Assembly (NCBI GenBank): GCA_033782935.1
Contig: JAWQEG010000364.1
Span: 124,001-188,000, forward strand
Reading direction: 5' to 3'
DNA: 64,000 bases
From: Petrolisthes cinctipes
Taxonomy: Eukaryota; Arthropoda; Malacostraca; Decapoda; Porcellanidae
Below the pieces are notes generated by a model, which searched no databases, was not told where the DNA came from, and was given only the letters and a program-made list of their open reading frames with translations. This document shows positions 50,594 through 61,060 of this stretch, piece after piece. Both the position numbers and the translations under genes were made by a program. Position 1 is the stretch's first letter, and every line of letters starts with the position of its first letter.

Positions 50594-51512
50594 CTTTGTT
50601 TGGATACAATAATACCATTCATAAATAATTTTACATCCTGTATATCTGAACTATATAAAACTACATTATATTTCTAATAATTACTATAAAGAAATATACG
50701 CTAGACGAATAATTAGTTGTTTTTGTTATTTTTATCATGCAACATATACGGGACTTCATTAATGTTTGAGCGGGTGTTTTAAAGCTAAATTAATGTATAG
50801 TTGGGGAACTATATTCTACTCCACATTTGTATGGAATGTGGAAATACCTGACAACTCTCTCTGAATGAAAAGCAGCTCATACGAAGTTCAATGATTGATC
50901 CACCCATGAACTTCTGAGTTTATGTGTGTGAAATCACATTTGAAATAACATGAGTAATCATCAATACTGTATTAAGATTACGATGTTTTACATAGCAATG
51001 AAAAAATACTGAATAAATATTTGTGGATTGGTGATTTCACAAATTCACACACTCTTTACTTAACTGGAGTTGATGGGTATTTCATTCGTTAAGGTTCGTA
51101 TGTGCTGCTTTCCATTCAGTGAGAATTACCTCTAGTATTTCTACATGCCTTACAAATGTGAGGCAGAATATAGTTCCACAATTGTACATTATTTACTTAT
51201 ATTTGCCTTCATTTAACTATATATTCACAGGATTGTCAAGGAAAAAGATAGGTAAATGAATCACTGGGGTAATTAGCAAATCTGTGTATAGGCATATTAA
51301 TAGAGACCTGTACTGTATGACAGTTATTAACCATCTTGTGCAATAATACTCAATATTGTACTGGTTGACCAAAAATTTAACTTTCAGTGGGACAACTCCA
51401 TGGTTCACTAATAAAGACCTTATTTGTATACCCAGGTGCTGAAAAAACAACAGCTGTTGAACAAAAGCCAATATAGTTGTGTATTGACCAGCATTAAGTT
51501 GATGAGTCCTTG

Positions 51513-51775
51513 GGGGTGCTGATGGTGTAATGGTTATCACACTCGCCTCGCAAGCGAGAGGTCCTGGGTTCGATTCCAGAGTCAATTGAATTGTTGGACA
51601 ATTTTCCCAGCCCCCTATGTCCCTGTTCACCCAGCAGTAAGTAGATACCCGGCTGTAAGAGCAAGGATTGCAACCTTGTAGGCTGGGGGAAAATGTGTTA
51701 ATGTAACAAGACTGACTGCCTTAATAACCAACACCATGGGTCGATTGGCATAAAGCCCTAAATCATCTTTTTTCT
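51513..51775 (+). repeat. tRNA-derived SINE (Ala-like head)
   Basis: A box TGGTGTAATGG (51523-51533), anticodon-like hairpin CTCGC-CTCGCAA-GCGAG, B box GGTTCGATTCC (51567-51577, perfect). The acceptor ends do not pair, and a body follows (TTCACCCAGCAGTAAGTAGA, GCTGGGGGAAAATGTG), so it is a SINE rather than a tRNA gene. Confidence 0.85.
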
Positions 51776-52459
51776 TTGATGACTCCTCCAGTACCACAAG
51801 TCAAATATGCTGCTGAAATGTTTGTGGCAAATCATAAGAGTAAACTGTATATATGGTACTGTAAAGGCATTCTGGTGTAATGTAGTGATGGAGCTGCTTC
51901 TCATCTATTAAAAGCTTAGCATAATTGACATTACATCTAGCATAGTCATAAAGTGGAGCAGCAGTGCATATGTCCTCCTGTTTTGATAGCCAAAGGGTTA
52001 CTGAGTACTGACTGTGGTGGTGGCCTGTGGGTACCACAAGCAAAAATCCACTTCAAGCCCAGGGCCAGGATCCACAAAGAACTTATGCCGGTGTAATCCA
52101 CAGATTATCTATGGTTTATATTTGTGTAAGTGCTTTGTGAATCCTGAGGCAAGTCTACAAATCTACAAAGTTTCTGTACTGAAAACTCTAGTTCCATTCT
52201 GGTTAACCATAGGTGATTTTATGAAGTATGGAAATTTTTCATAGTACTGTACTTGACGAATATGAAATTGGATGCATGTGGTGTAGGTATCACATACGAT
52301 ATTTCATGTTATTTCATTTTTGTTTAATATTTCAATATATAATACTTAATCTATGATAATACAGCATTTAATATTTCAATTTGGCAATATTTCAAAACAT
52401 TAAAAAAATGACAGCAAGGTGATGGAATAAATTAATATAACATATGTAAAGTCTGCAAT

Positions 52460-52465
52460 TTTATT
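52460..52465 (-). promoter_or_regulatory. Candidate COQ3 polyadenylation signal AATAAA
   Basis: TTTATT on the plus strand reads AATAAA on the minus strand. It is the first canonical hexamer I noticed downstream of the COQ3 stop, which would give a 3' UTR of roughly 0.95 kb. A variant ATTAAA occurs near 53003. Neither can be verified without transcripts. Confidence 0.25.
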
Positions 52466-53410
52466 AAGTCATATACAGTATCATGATTGGCAAGTTAATA
52501 ATTGCCATGTCTTTTGATGTCAACTATTGGCTTCAAAACATTTATCAAGTAATATACAGTATTCTGAAGTTTCTTTAAAGCTTGTAGACGATTAAGTCAC
52601 ATCATCCTCCCACCAACCGCCCTTCCCATCTCTCTCTTCCATCAGTGAATGTTTTGAGTGGAGCTCACAACTCATAGTTCAGGATTCTTATCTCAACCAG
52701 AATTGACAATACTGTATATAGTGTGACGGCTGTACAACTCCACTCTCCCAAGTGAGTTGATATATGTTCCTCAATCATTCCAAAGTATAATCAAGATATA
52801 TCCTCCTCAGCCATTCTAAAGTATAGTTAAACTATAGTTCATCATCTCAGCAGTCCATTCATCCACACCCAAGCTTTACCATCCATTAACTCCTTTACTA
52901 CTTTCTTCATATCTGGCACAGATATATCTTCATACATTCTCCTTCAAACCACCAGAGGGAATCACTGTTAATATCTGTCACATCTCCTCACAGTTCAGTT
53001 TTAATACAGTAGTCACAGTATAATTCAGTGGCATAAAACACAGTAATTTATCATACCATTTGGTAAAAAAAAAATCTTTACTGTATTACAATCCAATTTC
53101 ATTTGTCTACACTAGTTGCTTACAGATCCTGCTGAAAATGAGTGACAAACAAACTGTATGTCTACAGTATCTCCTAAGGAAATAAAAAATTATTAAAGAA
53201 GTGAAAATCAATGTCAATCAATGTTAATCTACCAAATGAAAGGTTTAGTGTTATTAAATCAATAATGACAATAGCAAACTGCTACATCCATGTCCCATTT
53301 AAACCACACTCAGGAATATTAGTCTTTCAAACATTCTTTATCAATATTCACTCCAAGTCAAACTGCATACCACTGACACTGCATCTGATACAAAGTATGG
53401 TAACCTGTTC

Positions 53411-53526
53411 TCAGCTCTCCTTGATGGCATGTACAGCATAATTTATAGCAGTGTTTGGAATCCAGCACCACTGATTACTGAGAGGGTTGTAAGCCATTCC
53501 ATGAACCATCCGTGTCACAAATCCAC
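53411..53526 (-). CDS. COQ3: COQ3 exon 7 (stop)
   Basis: Phase 1 in; acceptor TCTCCAG; stop TGA at 53413-53411. Contains GFVTRMVHGMAYNPLSNQWC and INYAVHAIKES at the C-terminus, comparable to VGMLYNPFSGYWHW and LNYAAYAVK. Confidence 0.95.
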
Positions 53527-56500
53527 CTGGAGATATTATGAGAATTTATTAATAGTAAGCATTAATGTTTGTTTATTTGTCTTGAAATAGTGTCACCATT
53601 TCTCAAAAAGTTATTACCAATTTTGGCATGAAGGTCCAGATGCATCCCAGACTAATGCATGAACAAAGATTACCCAAGTCTGAGCTTCCATTTATGGACC
53701 AGTCGGCTAGTTCTTATACTGTGTACAAGTGAGTAACAAATTATACCAAGACAATAGTACAGTACAATATTAGCTCTATATGGACCATGAGACACTTGTA
53801 GGTATATCTTTCTGAACTTGTGGTGTTCCACAACAAAAAATAATAATTTTAGAGTCATCTAAAGTAAATGAACACATCCTCCTAAGATTGGATTTTTTCC
53901 TTTTACAATACTGTACTGTATTGTATAACCAGCGGCATCCTAGTATCCAAAAAGAATGCCATAGCTAGATGTCTGACCATAAAAGAGTATCTATCTGTTC
54001 TTATCTTGTTAACCAATATATGTTAGACTTCTTTATAAATTATGTTAAAAATTGATATTGTATAAGACTTAGTAATAGTTTTTTCCAATGAGTAGAATTT
54101 AACCTATTACTGTATAAAAAGATTTTTTTCATTCTTGAAGTAAAAAAAAAAAAAAAAAATTTCACTTTAACTCAATGTGCCACACCATCGAGATGATCTC
54201 TGACAGGTGTATCACATAGAAATTTAACTAAAAGTACTGCATTAAATTTCATAGCTTATTCAAGTGAACTTCACAATTTTTCCTTTCTTCCACTTACTCT
54301 TCTCCAGAATGAAAAGCAGTTCTTGCCGAGGTACAAACTTGTTCCAGTCATGGGTGCCAGGTGGGAGAAGATGTAGGGCATACTCTGCTATTGCCACTGC
54401 ACCCACCCATGCACCTACTGTCTTGTTGAGTGTTGTGAGGAAGATGGATCCACCGGGCTGCAGCAAACAACATGCAGTAACTTTAATTACTTCTACATCT
54501 CTCTCTTATAGTAGATTGTAAACTTAAACAAAGAATAATGTCCAAATTTCCCTTTTAAATTAGGAAGATGAACCCACCGGACTGCAGCAAACAACATGCA
54601 GTAATTTAAAGTACACCTACTGTATATCTCTCTCTTATATACAGTATAGTAGTGTAAACTTAAAAATAGAATAATGTCTAAATTTCCCATTTAAATTTGT
54701 TTAACAATAGGTGAAATATCTCAGTTCATCAACATTCATTTGGCATAGGGAAGTGGCATTACCATCACCCACCACTCTTGTGATGGTATAGTCAGCCTCA
54801 TATTCCTTATGATACAGGGAAGGGAGTGAGGGTTGTTGTTGAGTGAGGGTTGGGGACCTTGCTCTCTAACAATAACACCACTAAAGGTTCATATAGCCTC
54901 GGAGCTGGACCCCTTGCCTGTTGGGGGTCTTTCATGGGCTAGACTCGCCGCTAGAGCCTCCCCACCCCTTGATAAAAGGGAAATGGGGCATTGATGATGA
55001 TGGTAATGATCAACATTCAACTATTCAATAGTAATACACAATTTCTATTGCTCTTTTCCATACATGATGATAAAGCTGATGGAATAGAGTGAATGTAAGC
55101 AGCTTGCCCTAACATGATTTTTTCCATGTATACTGTACAGTTGCACACCACAATTTCTAACCCACCTGAGTGAAGCTTGAGATTTAGAGCCGGAGATTTC
55201 TGGACGACAGCCCACCCAAAGTCTCCATTGGTTCGAAATGTGTGCGGCCTCATGATGGTTTGGGTGGGATGTCGTTCAGAAATATCCTGCTTCCGATCTT
55301 GAACTTCAACTCACGTGAACTAGAGATTATGGTGCGTGACTGTACATGGGTGAGAGAGGTGCACACGGTCAGCCTACAGAACTTTTTATCTGATTTAAGT
55401 TTTGTCAAGTAAACAGGGTGCAGCATACATTTCCCACCTTAATAATTTGTGCACAAGTTTGAATGAAGAGGTCTGGGTGGTTAACATGTTCCAGAACTTC
55501 TGAGGCCACCACAGCATCATATTGATCCTTTGCCACTTCTGCATGTTCCTCAACAGTCCCACACACATATCTGTATAATATTATATTATCCAAGTTACTT
55601 ACAGTTGACAAGAAAAGTATTGGAACCACCCTTACATTGAAATTAATCATAACTATCTATAGGGGAGGTCCAATACTTCTTTTGCTTACTACAGTATACA
55701 TAAATACTTGTATTCATCATAAACCTAACTGATTAACAGTGACAATTCATCACTGCTTCTTAAATATCCAGATGAGCTTATAGAGATCTTTAAGGTGATT
55801 TTCTTTTGTTGGTGAATTTCTAGGTCTTTGATTCCTCCAAACTATGCCATGAAACAGATCCCCTATTTGTACTATTGAAGGCATCTATTTCCTGGCATAG
55901 TTAAGAAGAATTAGTAGCCTTCCAATCTGCCAACATGACAGTCTTCTTAAAGGGTGATGTCACTTTAGCTGTTCACTTTACCATCTACAGTATAGGTATA
56001 TCAGTGTAAGGCTGCAGGGAGTTCTTTACCATTCCTGGGATCCTGAACAGAAGGTAGGAGTCTCTGAAACATCCGAGCTGTTTCATCAATTATTTTTGGT
56101 TGTTGTATAATTGTGGTTACAACCGGGTGTTTGTAGTAGTATCTGTATCATTGCAAATCATTGCAGTTTATTGTCAAAAGACCAACACAAATGAGAGAAA
56201 AGGAGGAAGGGTGATGAAGTTGACTTTCAGGTAAAATCTGGTTGAATAAGCAAGGTAAAAACAGAATGATAAGAGTGAATAAAATATTTCTTGTACATCA
56301 TGCTAAAGCTTTATCTCATCTTTGATTGGATTGATTGATTGATATTAGGCTACGCAACAGTGAGGTCATATAGCACCAGGAGGTGATAGAGATGTGAGAC
56401 AGCAAGCAGGATGGAAATAGAAAGAAAAGATGGACAGTTGGAGAAAGGAAGTGACTGGGGTCGAAGGGGGGCCAAAACTCTTACAGTATTGCCCACATCA

Positions 56501-59500
56501 CTGCAGGGATCTTTGATTGGAAAGATTTCATATGAACATAAAACAAAGCAGTCCTTACTGTACATTGTGTTGCACTCTGGGATCCTGTTCTGCATGTAAC
56601 TGTGCCACATTCACATTCTCCTCCGCAGCATCCAACCCAACAACCTTTGCACCCAGTCTGGCTAGAGGCTGCATTTCATCAACAAGAAAATCAAAATGGG
56701 TGATGAAATGCTTGTACTACAGTAATTCTGTATAGTAATATTCTTTAAAAAATAATAATTGGTAACATCAGGGAAATTACTAACATAATAGTTAGCAACA
56801 TACACAATACTGTATCTAGAACACTGTATTCAGTGCCGGATTTAGGAGTGGGTAAAGTGGCCCACAGGCCTCCACAGTCAGGGGGCCTCTACATCATGAG
56901 GCAAACTCCTAAATATTAATTTCGCCTTTTCATTCAATTACCAGCGTATACTGGTTTATTGAATACAGTAGTAAAGTAAATAGTTACCAATCGAAATTTT
57001 CATCAACATCTGGTTTTCTATTAATCGATTTTATATTTTGCTATACAGTATTATTGATTGTGCAGCTAAAAATAATTTCCCTTCTATTATTAACATAAAT
57101 TTAGGTGTGTGTGTGTGTGTGTTATGAGAAGTTTGGAACTAAATAAACAATATATCTATAAATTCTTGTCTCTAATATTCACAATTTAGCTTTTCATATG
57201 GCTTAAAATGTTCCTAAAAAGTGATGAGGCTTGCTTCACTCACCACCCCAACCATCTGCTAACAATCTTAACAATTGGGGCCTCCACATACAAAGTTACA
57301 AACTGCCCATGGGCCTTCACAAGAGTAAATCCGGCACTGACTGTACAGTACAGTACTGCACAACACTACTGATATCTTTTTATTTTTCCCGTTCATTAAT
57401 AACTGATCATCTGGGTTTATTCATACAATGAAAATGACTATCCTTGTAATAAACTAATATGGCTAATATTGTATACTGTACTGTACAGACTTACAGATTA
57501 TTATCATGGTCCAAAATTCAAGTATGACAACCTTATATTCCATATGATTCTATTACTCCTGAGCATATGGTACTGTGATGACCTTACCTCACACAGTATA
57601 CCTCCACCAGAGCCTACATCCAATATCCTAAGGCCAGTGAGTGGCTGAGGACCAGATACATATTCCATCTTGGCAGTCCCACACTGCACCAACCCTTCCC
57701 TCATCAGACTCACTCTGAAACAAATTTCATGTTTTGTTACATGAGGTAGTTGTACAGTACTATAAAACTAATATTGTACTACATATTTAAAAAAAATAAC
57801 ACCACTGACAGAGCTGGTACTTATAGTGCTGTATACAGTATAATTAATTTGTTAAATTATTACTATATGTGCAGCATTGTACAGTACCTCTTTGATCAGA
57901 AATACTCTCAACAACAATATTAGGTTTATATCTATTTTGTGCACTGAATGGAATTCCCATAGAAGGGGTGTCAAACAGAGAGAAATTCACCCATTTCAGA
58001 CAGTCAAATATTGTACTGTATTAGAAATACAGCTCTCAAGAAATAAAATTTTGCTAAATAAACAGACTTTTTTTCAAATGTATCTCATTATTTCAATGTG
58101 TTGCATACCAATGCCATCCACTTTGCAAACTCTTTTTCTTGTTGAGTGTGTGGCATTCCTTTGGCAATGATATCAAGTTACTCGACAATAGGGTTATACT
58201 CGTACTTCAAAGTACTTTATGAGATACTATATTCAATGTAATTACCTATATAAAGGAGATTACGTGATTGGTTCAGATTGTCTGTTTGTTTCTGTATTTA
58301 TTTCATAGCAAGATTATGTAAAGTTACCATATGTGTAGATATTTATGAAATTTATATCAATGATGGGGTCATTACCAGCAAAAAGTGATTAGAATTTGAG
58401 AGAAATCTGGATTTCGATCTAGATCCAGGATTTGTTCAAAGCATACCTGACAGTGTTAGATTAAGAATGATTGTGATATGTTGGTGTGCTTCCCTTAGCC
58501 TTTTACAACATTTTTATGGAGATTACCCATTTCTTAGCCTTGGCAGGGGTCTGTAGTCCTTTAACTCACTTGTTGGTTCTAGAGCCCTTTTGATAGTATT
58601 TTTATTCTTTAGACTAAATTTATTTCTGAAGATACTTAAGAGTATCCTTTACTCAGAGTCATTTACTTATTATGTGCTGTACACTCTGATATCATAGTCA
58701 CTAGCCCACCTGAGTCGAAGCCCGAGATCTGAAGCAGGAGGTTTCTGGATGACAGCCCACCCAAACCATCACTAGGCTACACACATCTCGAACCAATGGA
58801 GGCTTTGGGTGGGCTGTCATCCAGAAACCGCCTGCTTCAGGTCTCGGGCTTGGACTCAGGTGGGCTTGAGACTATGGTATACATGTACACTGAATCTGAA
58901 ACTTGATTAAGTCAGTGAGTTTACAGACACCCCCTGACCCACACTTAACTTCTATCATTATCATGTGTGGTAAATATATACAATGATTAATATTCAAAGA
59001 CTCCAGCATTTACTGTACAGTATTAATAAACTAGGCATTGCAGCTTGGAGTTGGGTCAGAATCAATATATCTAATAATACCTCATGATTTCCAATTGTAG
59101 TTTCATGGGTTTGCCAATTTTCAGTTCCAAGGAATCAGACATACTACTTAGTTAACTAAGGAATCCAGACAAACTACTCAGTCAATTAAAAACTTCAGAC
59201 ACACCACTCAGTTAACCAAGGGACTCACACCCCTCCTCAATCTACAATACCTCAGCCTGTTGAGTGAATGTAAGGGTTTGCAATCTCCATTAATGTCCCA
59301 CCAGGAATCAGACATATATCGAAACTTTGCAACTTCCTCCTCATCATAGGTAGACCGCTCAGTCTTGTCACTGTTGCTGTGTTCATTGAAACTTGCATCA
59401 CTGCTTGAACTGCTACTCTGTGTAGACTCAGAACTCTCTCCCTGTGGTGTGACTCTTGTTACATATGTTGCAGCCCCCTTGCTTAAGATGATGGCACTGT

Positions 59501-60068
59501 TAAAATAGAAAAAAAAATGTTCAGGAGCTGGTAATATAGTGATTGGTTAATGATTAAGTGTTCATTACAATATTATTCACTGATATTAAGAATGATTGTT
59601 ACGGTATATGTGGGTGTGCTTTCCTTAGCCTTTTGCAACATTTTTGTGGAAATTACCCATTACTCAGCCTTGGCAGGGGTCTGCAATTATTTTGGAGCTG
59701 CCATAGGTTATAACCACCTGCAATAACTATGCAAGTATTGTACAGCATAGTGTAATCCTCTATCTACCTATGATATGTAGTGAATCAGGAAAAAGGGAAG
59801 GGAGAACTGATGTAACAAAAGGCATCCTGAATTAGGAATATGGGCAGAGCTGATGTAATAAAAGGCATCCCGAATTAGAAAAAAGAGGAGAGCTGATGTA
59901 ACAAAAGGCATCCTGACTTAGGAAGAAAATGAGAGCTGATGTAATAAAAGGCATCCTGAATTACCTATAAATTTGTGGATGTGAAGCTGGAGCCCAAAAC
60001 CTGTGGACTCCACCAAGTAGCATTCCAGTTAGATTTCTTCGCAGTATGGTCATGGTGCACATTCTCAT
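53411..60068 (-). CDS. COQ3: Ubiquinone biosynthesis O-methyltransferase, mitochondrial (COQ3), 7 exons
   Basis: COQ3 is a SAM-dependent methyltransferase at the matrix face of the inner mitochondrial membrane that performs both O-methylations of the CoQ ring within the COQ complex (family knowledge). Seven exons join in phase into 331 codons plus TGA. The N-terminus is Arg-rich without acidic residues (MTILRRNLTGMLLGG), a plausible presequence. It is followed by a Ser-rich linker, KFRYMSDSWWDINGDCKPLH (the UbiG/COQ3 entry motif), motif I LDVGSGGGILCE, the acidic post-I loop VVGLDAAEENV, YDAVVASEVLEHVNHPDLF, PGGSIFLTTLNKT and LLPPGTHDWNKFV. It is slightly shorter than human COQ3 (369 residues), mostly at the C-terminus. 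The start is the first in-frame ATG after a TGA; a second ATG at 60053 is equally possible. Confidence 0.96.
54298..54457 (-). CDS. COQ3: COQ3 exon 6
   Basis: Phase 0 in and 1 out; acceptor GCTGCAG, donor GTAAGT. Contains PGGSIFLTTLNKTVGAW and LLPPGTHDWNKFVPRQEL, the GTHDW motif of COQ3. The acceptor region is duplicated just upstream (about 54562-54690). Confidence 0.96.
54438..54690. repeat. Tandem duplication (about 124-bp period) spanning the COQ3 exon 6 acceptor
   Basis: AGGAAGATGGATCCACCGGG, CTGCAGCAAACAACATGCAG and AATAATGTCCAAATTTCCC recur as AGGAAGATGAACCCACCGGA, CTGCAGCAAACAACATGCAG and AATAATGTCTAAATTTCCC. The second unit carries a decayed copy of the first exon 6 bases and its acceptor. 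Confidence 0.9.
54746..55012 (+). repeat. R1 interspersed repeat, copy 4 with (TGA)n tail
   Basis: CATAGGGAAGTGGCATTACC, TCTTGTGATGGTATAGTCAG, GAGGGTTGGGGACCTTGCTC, CCTCCCCACCCCTTGATAAA and TTGATGATGATGG. The best-preserved 3' end. Confidence 0.8.
55138..55342. mobile_element. Palindromic TA-flanked MITE (205 bp)
   Basis: TA at 55136-55137 and 55343-55344; ends CAGTTGCACACCACAATTTC and CAGTCACGCACCATAATCTC. The arms stay paired inward (GACAGCCCACCCAAAG / TGGGTGGGATGTCG), so the whole element can fold. Confidence 0.88.
55438..55570 (-). CDS. COQ3: COQ3 exon 5 (motif II)
   Basis: Phase 2 in and 0 out; acceptor TATACAG, donor GTGGGA. Contains YDAVVASEVLEHVNHPDLFI, the COQ3/UbiG catalytic-region motif, and the end of the CAQIIK helix. 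Confidence 0.97.
55786..55965. mobile_element. Palindromic MITE, relative of 23484-23643
   Basis: CTTTAAGGTGATTTTC at the left and CTTCTTAAAGGGTGATG at the right; CCTCCAAACTATGCCATGAA and CCTGGCATAGTTAAGAAGAA in the middle. Confidence 0.6.
56559..56668 (-). CDS. COQ3: COQ3 exon 4 (post-I)
   Basis: Phase 0 in and 2 out; acceptor AATGCAG, donor GTAAGG. Contains PLARLGAKVVGLDAAEENV, with the acidic residue expected to bind the SAM ribose, and AQLHAEQDP. Confidence 0.95.
57104..57121. repeat. (GT)n microsatellite
   Basis: Uninterrupted GT run in COQ3 intron 3. Confidence 0.8.
57588..57714 (-). CDS. COQ3: COQ3 exon 3 (SAM motif I)
   Basis: Phase 2 in and 0 out; acceptor GTTTCAG, donor GTAAGG. 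Contains GLRILDVGSGGGILCE, the glycine-rich SAM-binding motif I. Confidence 0.97.
58680..58892. mobile_element. Palindromic MITE, same family as 55138-55342
   Basis: CTAGCCCACCTGAGTCGAAG, TTCTGGATGACAGCCCACCC and the reverse complement GGGTGGGCTGTCATCCAGAA, CTCAGGTGGGCTTGAG. The arms are better conserved than in 55138-55342. Confidence 0.85.
59251..59496 (-). CDS. COQ3: COQ3 exon 2
   Basis: Phase 2 at both ends; acceptor TTAACAG, donor GTATTG. A Ser/Asn-rich linker precedes EEEVAKFRYMSDSWWDINGD and KPLHSLNRLR, the conserved region before the methyltransferase fold in UbiG/COQ3. Confidence 0.95.
59790..59963. repeat. Minisatellite, 43-bp period, abutting the COQ3 exon 1 donor
   Basis: GGCATCC(T/C)GAATTAG units start at 59821, 59864, 59907 and 59950, with GAGCTGATGTAAYAAAAGG between them, plus a partial unit on the left. 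The last unit runs into the GTAATTC of the splice donor. Confidence 0.92.
59965..60068 (-). CDS. COQ3: COQ3 exon 1 (start, presequence)
   Basis: The frame opens directly after an in-frame TGA with ATGs at 60068, 60062 and 60053; it ends in phase 2 at donor GTAATT. It encodes the Arg-rich mitochondrial presequence and ends HPQIY. The intronic side of the donor lies inside a 43-bp minisatellite. Confidence 0.85.
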
Positions 60069-60239
60069 TCAATCTGTTTAAAACCAAAAAGGTGAGTGTA
60101 TAATTATACTCTATATACAATATGTGCACATCTCGACCCCTTAAAATTACTGACATGTTTTTTCTTGGGATCTTCTAAATAGTGATCCTCATTCAACCTG
60201 TTCAAATCCCACAAGAAAGTGTATATGTTATCTATTTTT

Positions 60240-61060
60240 TCATGGTATTAGTATAGAAGTACTTTATTCACCATATTGTATATTTTAGTATTATTACCTA
60301 CTATTTTGGACCATTCGAACACACTTTTCATGGTATTAGTATAGAAGTAATTCATTCACTATATTGTATATTTTAGTATCATTACCCACTATTTTGGACC
60401 ATTCTAAGACACTTTTCATCTATGGTGTTTCTCTCGGAGATGACCCGTTTTCGAGATATGTCCCGTTTTACAAACATAATTTGGAAATTAGTCTTACCTA
60501 ACCTGACCTGACCTAACCTAACCTAGACCACAGCATACGGTAATTATTGAAAGAATTACCATTTTGTAGCATTGTTGCCAGATCTGGCTAGGCCCCAGTA
60601 TTTTGACCCGGTCACTTCCTGTACTTTACCACGGTTATTTCCCGGTAGTTTGCCCAGGTTAGGTCTCGGTAGTCTGATACGGTCTAGGTTAGGTTAGGTT
60701 AGGTAAGGTTAGGTAAGGTTAGGTAAGGTCAGGCTAATTTCAAAATGCCCCATTTGAATATGCCCTATCTTGAAAATGGGGCATTTGCGGAGGAAATGCC
60801 ATAGAAGAAAATAGTCTTAGAATGGTCTAAATAAGTGGGTAATGAAGGTAGAAAAACCGTACGCAATAACGGTAATTCATTCAATATTTACCCAGCATAC
60901 TACCGGGACCTAACCTGGGTAAACTACCGGGATATAACCGGTGTAAACCATCATAAAGTGACCGGGGCAAATTCCCGGGACCTAGCTGGATGTGGTAACA
61001 CTGCGAGGTCCTAGCCAAGAACACAGTACTTCTGTAATAATACCTATTACAGTATACCAA
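60240..61060. mobile_element. Foldback family copy upstream of COQ3
   Basis: Same modules as 48536-50180: CTAACCTGACCTGACCTAAC, TTTGCCCAGGTTAGGTCTCG, CTAGGTTAGGTTAGGTTAGG then TAAGGTTAGG units (60685-60730), CCCCATTTGAATATGCCCTA, GGACCTAACCTGGGTAAACT. Ends with TGGTAACACTGCGAGGTCC. It lies about 170 bp or more upstream of the COQ3 start. Confidence 0.82.
60685..60730 (+). repeat. Interstitial telomere-like TTAGG tract
   Basis: Three perfect tandem TTAGG units followed by alternating TAAGG and TTAGG. TTAGG is the ancestral arthropod telomere repeat. Confidence 0.8.

Larger units (their letters stand above)
50594..53410. other. Intergenic region between COQ3 3' end and DOCK start
   Basis: Holds the unseen 5' UTR and promoter of DOCK and the 3' UTR of COQ3. 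No TATA box or other core promoter motif is convincing. A tRNA-derived SINE occupies about 51513-51775. The rest is AT-rich, with short ORFs in both strands that look random. Confidence 0.5.

Noticed and set aside
51513..51590. tRNA-Ala gene
   Set aside because: The A box, anticodon-like stem and B box are present, but the acceptor ends do not pair and a SINE body follows, so it is scored as a SINE.
51217..51630. 137-codon minus-strand ORF
   Set aside because: Runs antisense through the SINE; no conserved motif and no coding signal.
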